Source: JAYVYM01 sp046593925
Lineage (GTDB): Bacteria > Actinomycetota > Actinomycetes > Mycobacteriales > SCTD01
Length of the DNA: 28,508 bases
Assembly: GCA_046593925.1 (NCBI GenBank)
Contig: JBKJQN010000002.1
Coordinates: 1 to 28,508 of the forward strand
Direction: 5' to 3'
Part shown: positions 23,875 to 28,508 of the stretch, piece by piece
Numbering within the stretch: the first letter of the stretch is position 1
How the letters are laid out: every line of letters starts with the position of its first letter
The notes under the pieces: model-generated
Database searches by the model: none
Told to the model about the DNA's origin: nothing
What the model saw: only the letters and a program-made list of their open reading frames with translations
Program-made: the position numbers and the translations under genes

Positions 23875-24801
23875 TCACCAGCCCCGCGGGACGATCCCCC
23901 ACCTGGCGGTGTGCAGGTCACCTGGCGCGAGCCGCACCAGGTCTTCGCCCGTGCGCAGCGCGTTGGGCGGCGCCGTCATCGGCTCGACGCCGAGGCCGCG
24001 CCGCCGTCGGGCGGGCTGCGGCACCGCATCGCCGGTGAACACCTCGAGATAGTCGTACGCCCCGTCGACCCACAGCTCGGCCTCCCGGCCGTCGACAGGG
24101 TTGCGCAGCGTCAGGCTGGCCAGCCCGTCAGGCCCCCGCGCGAGGTCGGTGAACGCGAGGTCGACCTGCAGGTCGCCGATCGGGCGCGCCGAGCGGAAGT
24201 CGTACGCCGATCCGGCCACCTCGGCCCGGCCGGTCGGGATCTGGTTGTCGTCGGTGGGCAGGTAGGTCGCTGCCGGCAGGTGCAGCTCGGCCTCGTCGAC
24301 GGTTGCGGTGCCGACGGTCAGGTACGGGTGCTGGCCGCTGGCGTACGGCAGGTCGCCCTCCCCGGTCGCCTCGGCCGTCGTCGTGACGGTGAGCCCGGCC
24401 GGGCCCAGGACGTACTCCACCGACACCGACAGCGTGAACGGCCAGTGCGGCCGCGGCCAGACAGTCACGGCCATCGTCACCCGGTCGTCGGCGACCGCAA
24501 CGGGCAGCCAGGACAACCAGCGCGCCAGACCGTGCAGGGCGTTGGACTTCTCGCTCTCATCCAGTGGCAGCTGGTAGTCCTGGCCATCCCAGGAGTACGC
24601 GCCGTCGTGCAGGCGGTTCGGCCACGGCACGAGCGGCAGACCGCGAGCGGCAGTGCACATCTCGTCGGCGGCGTACCCGTCCAGCACCGGCCGGCCGTCA
24701 ACGCGATAGTCGCGGATTCCGCCGCCGACCTCGACGACCACAGCGCTCTGCCCGCACGCGGAGAGCTCGACCTGACGCCCGGACGGGAGTAGCGCAGCCA
24801 T
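23875..24801 (-). CDS. Aldose 1-epimerase family protein
   Basis: A 308-residue beta-sandwich epimerase that interconverts anomers of aldose sugars. PWPNRLHDGAYSWDGQDYQL (59-78) is the family's first signature. His90 (NALHG) and the catalytic acid His158 (SGQHPYL) follow, then an Asp in QVDLAFTDL (Asp214) and the catalytic base Glu273 in GVEPMTAPPNALRTG. Length is normal. ATG 24801 follows a GGGGG run only a few bases away. It is a stand-alone gene between the VWA gene (convergent) and the racemase gene (divergent). The specific sugar is unknown. Confidence 0.88.
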   Translation of the reverse strand: MAALLPSGRQVELSACGQSAVVVEVGGGIRDYRVDGRPVLDGYAADEMCTAARGLPLVPWPNRLHDGAYSWDGQDYQLPLDESEKSNALHGLARWLSWLPVAVADDRVTMAVTVWPRPHWPFTLSVSVEYVLGPAGLTVTTTAEATGEGDLPYASGQHPYLTVGTATVDEAELHLPAATYLPTDDNQIPTGRAEVAGSAYDFRSARPIGDLQVDLAFTDLARGPDGLASLTLRNPVDGREAELWVDGAYDYLEVFTGDAVPQPARRRRGLGVEPMTAPPNALRTGEDLVRLAPGDLHTARWGIVPRGW

Positions 24802-24915
24802 CCCCCGGCCCTGCCCGCAGCGGCGCTGCGCGACACCGGGCCCCGGTAGCCGGGCGAACGGCTGCCGGCCCGCTCCGGGCCGAGTCGGCCGGAAGCCCGG
24901 CTACCGTCCGCCGGC

Positions 24916-25974
24916 ATGGGACCTATTGAGGGCGTACGCGTCGTCGAGCTCGCCGGCATCGGCCCCGCGCCGCTGGCCTGCCGGCTGCTCGCCGACCTCG
25001 GCGCACAGGTGCTGAGGGTGGAGCGGACGGCAGCCGGGTCGATCGACGACGGCCTGGCGGGCGACCGGGCGCGGGTCGCGGTCGACCTGAAGGACCCGGC
25101 CCAGGTCGAACGGGTCCTCGCGGCGATTGCGGGCGCCGACGTGCTGGTCGAGGGGATGCGCCCCGGTGTCGCCGAGCGCCTCGGGCTCGGGCCGGACACC
25201 TGCGCAGCACGCAACCCCCGGCTGGTGTACGCCCGGATGACCGGCTGGGGGCAGGACGGGCCGCTGTCGCAGCGCGCCGGTCACGACCTGAACTACCTGT
25301 CGCTGACCGGCGCCCTGCATGCGATCGGCGAGCCTGGTGGCAAGCCCGTCGTCCCACTCAACCTGGTCGCCGACTTCGGTGGCGGCTCGATGTTCCTGGT
25401 GACCGGGGTGCTGGCCGCGCTCGTCGAGCGCGCCGGCAGCGGGCTCGGCCAGGTCGTCGACGTGGCGATGGTCGACGGCGTGAGCCAGTTGATGAGCATG
25501 ACCTGGGCAATCTGGAGCGCGGGCGGCTGGCGCGACCAACGCGGCAGCAACCTGCTCGACGGCGGCGCGCCGTTCTACGACACCTACACCTGTGCCGACG
25601 GACGCTGGGTCGCCGTCGGCGCGATCGAGCCGCAGTTCTACGCAGAGTTCGTCTCGGGGCTCGACCTGCAGGACCTGCCCGGGCAGTACGACGACTGGCC
25701 GGCCACCCGGGCGGCGTTCACCGCCGCCTTCGCCACCCGCACCCGGGACGAGTGGGCGGCGGTCTTCGCCGGCACAGACGCCTGCGTCACGCCGGTGCTG
25801 TCGCTCGCGGAGGCGCCGGACGACCCGCACCTGGCAGCGCGCGGCACGCTGCTGCGCGCCGGCACCACGGTCCGGCCGACCCCCGCGCCGCGCTTCGGGC
25901 GTACGCCGGGCGCCGTCGCCGACCCGCCGGCCGGGCAGGACCTGCTCGCCGGCTGGGCGCAAGCCGCTCCGTGA
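24916..25974 (+). CDS. Alpha-methylacyl-CoA racemase (CaiB/BaiF family)
   Basis: A 352-residue family III CoA-transferase-type enzyme. The catalytic His123, Asp153 (NLVADFGGGSM) and Glu238 (GAIEPQFY) sit three residues earlier than His126, Asp156 and Glu241 of the mycobacterial racemase Mcr, which strongly favours racemase over CoA transferase. It should epimerise the alpha-methyl of 2-methylacyl-CoA in branched-fatty-acid or sterol side-chain breakdown. The start is ATG; the ribosome site is weak. It overlaps the MFS gene by four bases (GTGA), so the two are coupled. Confidence 0.92.
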   Translation: MGPIEGVRVVELAGIGPAPLACRLLADLGAQVLRVERTAAGSIDDGLAGDRARVAVDLKDPAQVERVLAAIAGADVLVEGMRPGVAERLGLGPDTCAARNPRLVYARMTGWGQDGPLSQRAGHDLNYLSLTGALHAIGEPGGKPVVPLNLVADFGGGSMFLVTGVLAALVERAGSGLGQVVDVAMVDGVSQLMSMTWAIWSAGGWRDQRGSNLLDGGAPFYDTYTCADGRWVAVGAIEPQFYAEFVSGLDLQDLPGQYDDWPATRAAFTAAFATRTRDEWAAVFAGTDACVTPVLSLAEAPDDPHLAARGTLLRAGTTVRPTPAPRFGRTPGAVADPPAGQDLLAGWAQAAP

Positions 25975-27167
25975 GCGGCCGCTGGACGCTGCTCGCCGCG
26001 ATGCTGCTCGCGGCGGTCAACCTGCGGACGGCGGTCACCAGCGTCGGGCCGGTCCTGGACGAGGTGTCGACCGGCGTCGGGCTGTCAGGCGTCACGGCCG
26101 GCCTGCTGACGACGCTGCCGGTGCTGAGCTTCGCGCTGCTCGGCTCCCTGACGCCGCGGCTCGCCCGGCGCTTCGCTGAGCGGCGCGTGCTGTGCGCCTC
26201 ACTGCTGCTGATGGCCGCCGGGCTGCTGGCCCGCTCGATGGTCTCGGCGGCCGTGCCGTTCCTGCTGCTCAGCGTCGTGGCGCTGGCTGGCGGCGCGATG
26301 GGCAACGTGCTGCTGCCCGTGCTGGTCAAGCGGCACTTCCCCGATCGGATCGGCCCGCTGACGGCCGCGTACACGACGGCGCTCGCGGTCGGGCTGACCG
26401 CGTCGGCGGCTCTGACGGTCCCGCTGGCCTCGCTGCGGGGTGGCCCGGGTGAGTGGCGGCTCGGGCTCGGCGTGTGGGCGCTGCCGGCGGCCGTGGCGGC
26501 CGCGGCCTGGCTGGGTCTCGCGCGGCACGACCGGCCGGTGCCCGCCGAACAGCACCCGCCACGGCCGGCCGTGCACCGCAGCCGTACCGCGTGGTCGCTC
26601 GCCTTGTTCTTCGGTGCGCAGTCGATGCAGGCGTACATCACGTTCGGCTGGTTCGCGCTGTTCTTCCGTGAGCGCGGTGGGTTCTCACCGACGACCGCGG
26701 GGCTGCTCATCGCGGTGATTGCCGCCGTCGCCGTGCCGGTCTCCGCCGTCGTGCCGGCGTTCGCCGCCCGCTTCCCCGACCAGCGGCCGGTCCTGCTCGC
26801 CCTGGTGGGCTGCTATGTCGTCGCGTACGCCGGGATGCTGCTCGCGCCGCGCAGCGGTGCGCTGCTCTGGGTGCTGCTCGCCGGGGTCGCAGGCGGCACC
26901 TTCCCGCTGGCGCTGGTGATGATCGGGCTGCGGACACGGACGGCTGCGGCGACGGCGTCCCTGTCGGCGTTCGCGCAGAGCGCCGGGTACCTCGTCGCCG
27001 GCTCCGGCCCGCTGCTGGTCGGGGTGCTGCACGGCGCCACCGGCGGCTGGGGCTGGCCGTTCGTGCTCATCCTCGCCGACCTCGGGCTGCTTGCGGTGTC
27101 GGGCTGGTATGCCGCGCAGCCGGGCTGCGTGGAGGACGACCTGGCCGCCGAAGTGCGCGTGATCTGA
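25971..27167 (+). CDS. MFS transporter, CynX/NimT-like
   Basis: A 398-residue permease with about twelve membrane helices and a central basic loop near residues 185-205 (HDRPVPAEQHPPRP...RSRTAW). VNLRTAVTSVGPVLDEV at the N-terminus is the CynX family signature, and GAQSMQAYITFGWFALFF begins the second half. The family includes cyanate, nitroimidazole and other organic-anion exporters or importers, so substrate is not determined. GTG start overlapping the racemase stop. The coupling suggests that it moves a substrate or product of the CoA pathway, but this is inference. Confidence 0.88.
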   Translation: MSGRWTLLAAMLLAAVNLRTAVTSVGPVLDEVSTGVGLSGVTAGLLTTLPVLSFALLGSLTPRLARRFAERRVLCASLLLMAAGLLARSMVSAAVPFLLLSVVALAGGAMGNVLLPVLVKRHFPDRIGPLTAAYTTALAVGLTASAALTVPLASLRGGPGEWRLGLGVWALPAAVAAAAWLGLARHDRPVPAEQHPPRPAVHRSRTAWSLALFFGAQSMQAYITFGWFALFFRERGGFSPTTAGLLIAVIAAVAVPVSAVVPAFAARFPDQRPVLLALVGCYVVAYAGMLLAPRSGALLWVLLAGVAGGTFPLALVMIGLRTRTAAATASLSAFAQSAGYLVAGSGPLLVGVLHGATGGWGWPFVLILADLGLLAVSGWYAAQPGCVEDDLAAEVRVI

Positions 27168-27210
27168 GCCTCAGCGGGGGATGACGGTGTCCAACCCCTG
27201 GAGGACTGCC

Positions 27211-28508
27211 GTGGCCAACCTCGCCCGCCTGCTCACCGACGCCGTCGCCGCCCATGGCGACCGCCCCGCGGTGCGCCTCGACGACATGACGATGACCTAC
27301 GCCGAGCTGGACCACGCCGTGGGCCGATGCGCCGGGCTGCTGCGTGCAGCCGGCGTGGAGCCGGGCGACCGGGTCGGCGTGATGCTTCCCAACGTCCCGC
27401 AGTTCCCGATTGCCTACTACGGCGTGCTGCGCGCCGGCGGTGTCGTCGTACCGATGAACACCCAGCTCAAGGAGCGCGAGACCCGTTTCTACCTCGAGGA
27501 TCCGGGCGCCCGGTTGGTGCTGGCCTGGAAGGACGTCGCCGGCGCGGCGCAGGCCGGTGCGGACGCGACCGGCGCGCAGTGTCTGGTCGTCGACGACGGC
27601 TTCGCGGCGCGGCTCGCCGACGCCGAGCCGGTCACCGATGATGCCCCGCGGGAGGGCTCCGACACCGCCGTCATCCTCTACACCAGTGGTACGACAGGCA
27701 CCCCCAAGGGCGCCGAGCTGACCCACGACAACCTCTACGAGAACGCCCGGGTCACCGCGACCACGCTGTTCGAGTTCAGTACCGACGATGTCGTGCTCGG
27801 GGCGCTGCCGCTGTTCCACGTCTTCGGCCAGACCTGCGCGATGAACGCCTGCGTGTTCGCCGGCGCACTGCTGACGATGCTCCCGCGGTTCGACGCGGCG
27901 AAGGGGCTCGAGGTGATCGCGCGCGACTCCGTCACCGTCTTCGAGGGTGTCCCCACGATGTTCAACGCCTTCCTGCACCACCCCGACCGCGGCTCGTACG
28001 ACGTGTCCAGCCTGCGGGTGTGCTGCTCGGGGGGCGCCGCGATCCCGGTCGAGGTGCTGAAGGGCTTCGAGGACGCCTTCGCCTGCACGGTCCTGGAGGG
28101 CTACGGGCTGTCGGAGACCTCGCCGGTCGCCTCGTTCAACCACCCGCACGGCACCCGGAAGCCCGGGTCCATCGGCACCCCGATCGAGGGGGTTGAGATG
28201 AAGGTCGGCGACGACGACGGCAAAGAGGTGGCCGACGGCGACGTCGGCCAGATCTTCATCCGTGGGCACAACGTCATGAAGGGCTACTGGCAGCGGCCCG
28301 ACGCGACCGAGGAGGCGATGAAAGACGGCTGGTTCAGCACCGGCGACATGGCCGTACGCGATGCCGACGGCCTGTACTCGATCGTCGACCGCAAGAAGGA
28401 CATGATCATCAGGGGCGGCTACAACATCTACCCGCGGGAGATCGAGGAGGTGATGTACGAGCACCCGTCAGTGCTCGAGGCTGCCGTCATCGGCATCCCC
28501 GACGACTC
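27211..28508 (+). CDS. Long-chain fatty-acid--CoA ligase (FadD-like), partial
   Basis: An open frame to the window edge (432 codons so far). The P-loop is YTSGTTGTPKG (157-167). PLFHVFGQTCAMNACVFAGA, EGVPTMFNAFLHH and LEGYGLSETSP follow. The hinge motif DGWFSTGDMAVRDADGLYSIVDRKKDMIIRGGYNIYPREIEE is complete. The C-terminal catalytic Lys lies beyond the window. It activates fatty or aromatic acids with ATP and CoA. The GTG start has TGGAGGA six bases upstream; an ATG at 27181 in the same frame would add ten residues. It follows the MFS gene by 43 bases. Confidence 0.92.
   Translation, partial: MANLARLLTDAVAAHGDRPAVRLDDMTMTYAELDHAVGRCAGLLRAAGVEPGDRVGVMLPNVPQFPIAYYGVLRAGGVVVPMNTQLKERETRFYLEDPGARLVLAWKDVAGAAQAGADATGAQCLVVDDGFAARLADAEPVTDDAPREGSDTAVILYTSGTTGTPKGAELTHDNLYENARVTATTLFEFSTDDVVLGALPLFHVFGQTCAMNACVFAGALLTMLPRFDAAKGLEVIARDSVTVFEGVPTMFNAFLHHPDRGSYDVSSLRVCCSGGAAIPVEVLKGFEDAFACTVLEGYGLSETSPVASFNHPHGTRKPGSIGTPIEGVEMKVGDDDGKEVADGDVGQIFIRGHNVMKGYWQRPDATEEAMKDGWFSTGDMAVRDADGLYSIVDRKKDMIIRGGYNIYPREIEEVMYEHPSVLEAAVIGIPDD

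Noticed and set aside
27067..28464. A 465-codon minus-strand open frame
   Set aside because: Antisense to the FadD-like ligase, which shows all adenylate-forming motifs on the plus strand.

Overview
The window is high-GC DNA with long GC-rich open frames, many GTG starts, GTGA/ATGA gene overlaps and actinobacterial gene families (CsoR/CopZ/CopA, NDMA-dependent alcohol dehydrogenase, DUF6326, SHOCT, TSUP, CaiB racemase, TetR). It is most consistent with a chromosomal segment of a soil or environmental actinomycete. The genus cannot be read from the sequence. No rRNA, tRNA or CRISPR array was seen.

Layout. (1) 1-4.3 kb: the truncated N-terminus of a sensor kinase, a DUF6326 membrane protein, a MetX-like alpha/beta hydrolase and a convergent folD. 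A decayed IS5-family element with near-matching terminal repeats and a CTAG target duplication sits exactly on the hydrolase stop codon. (2) 4.97-8.5 kb: a small SHOCT membrane protein, then a tightly coupled four-gene minus-strand operon: zinc medium-chain dehydrogenase, sulfide:quinone-oxidoreductase-like flavoprotein, DsrC/TusE-like protein, DsrE-like protein. Imperfect palindromes resembling the DosR/DevR dormancy box lie upstream of both units, which suggests a hypoxia- or redox-responsive sulfur-relay system. This is the most interesting part of the window. (3) 8.5-11.2 kb: a methyltransferase, a secreted cupin, then a gene graveyard. The graveyard holds the frameshifted C-terminus of a sulfite-oxidase-type molybdoenzyme and an EAL-domain remnant with an in-frame core deletion and an expanded CCGGTG hexamer repeat.

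(4) 11.2-14.2 kb: a copper operon, csoR-copZ-copA, with a recognisable CsoR-type operator overlapping its promoter. (5) 14.6-20 kb: a TSUP anion exporter, an acyl-CoA dehydrogenase and an acyl-CoA synthetase (consecutive lipid or organic-acid catabolism genes). Converging on these is a CPBP protease gene overlapping an NmrA-like SDR gene. (6) 20-23.8 kb: a TetR regulator divergent from an operon of NDMA-dependent alcohol dehydrogenase, MoxR-type AAA ATPase and VWA protein. The ATPase appears to start at a CTG overlapping the upstream stop. An ACCGGTAT element occurs at both transcription units flanking tetR. (7) 23.9-28.5 kb: an aldose-1-epimerase-like gene, an alpha-methylacyl-CoA racemase overlapping a CynX-type MFS transporter, and a FadD-like ligase running off the window.

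The shared theme of the right half is CoA-thioester and alcohol metabolism. The left half carries redox, sulfur and copper stress functions mixed with decayed mobile and regulatory genes.
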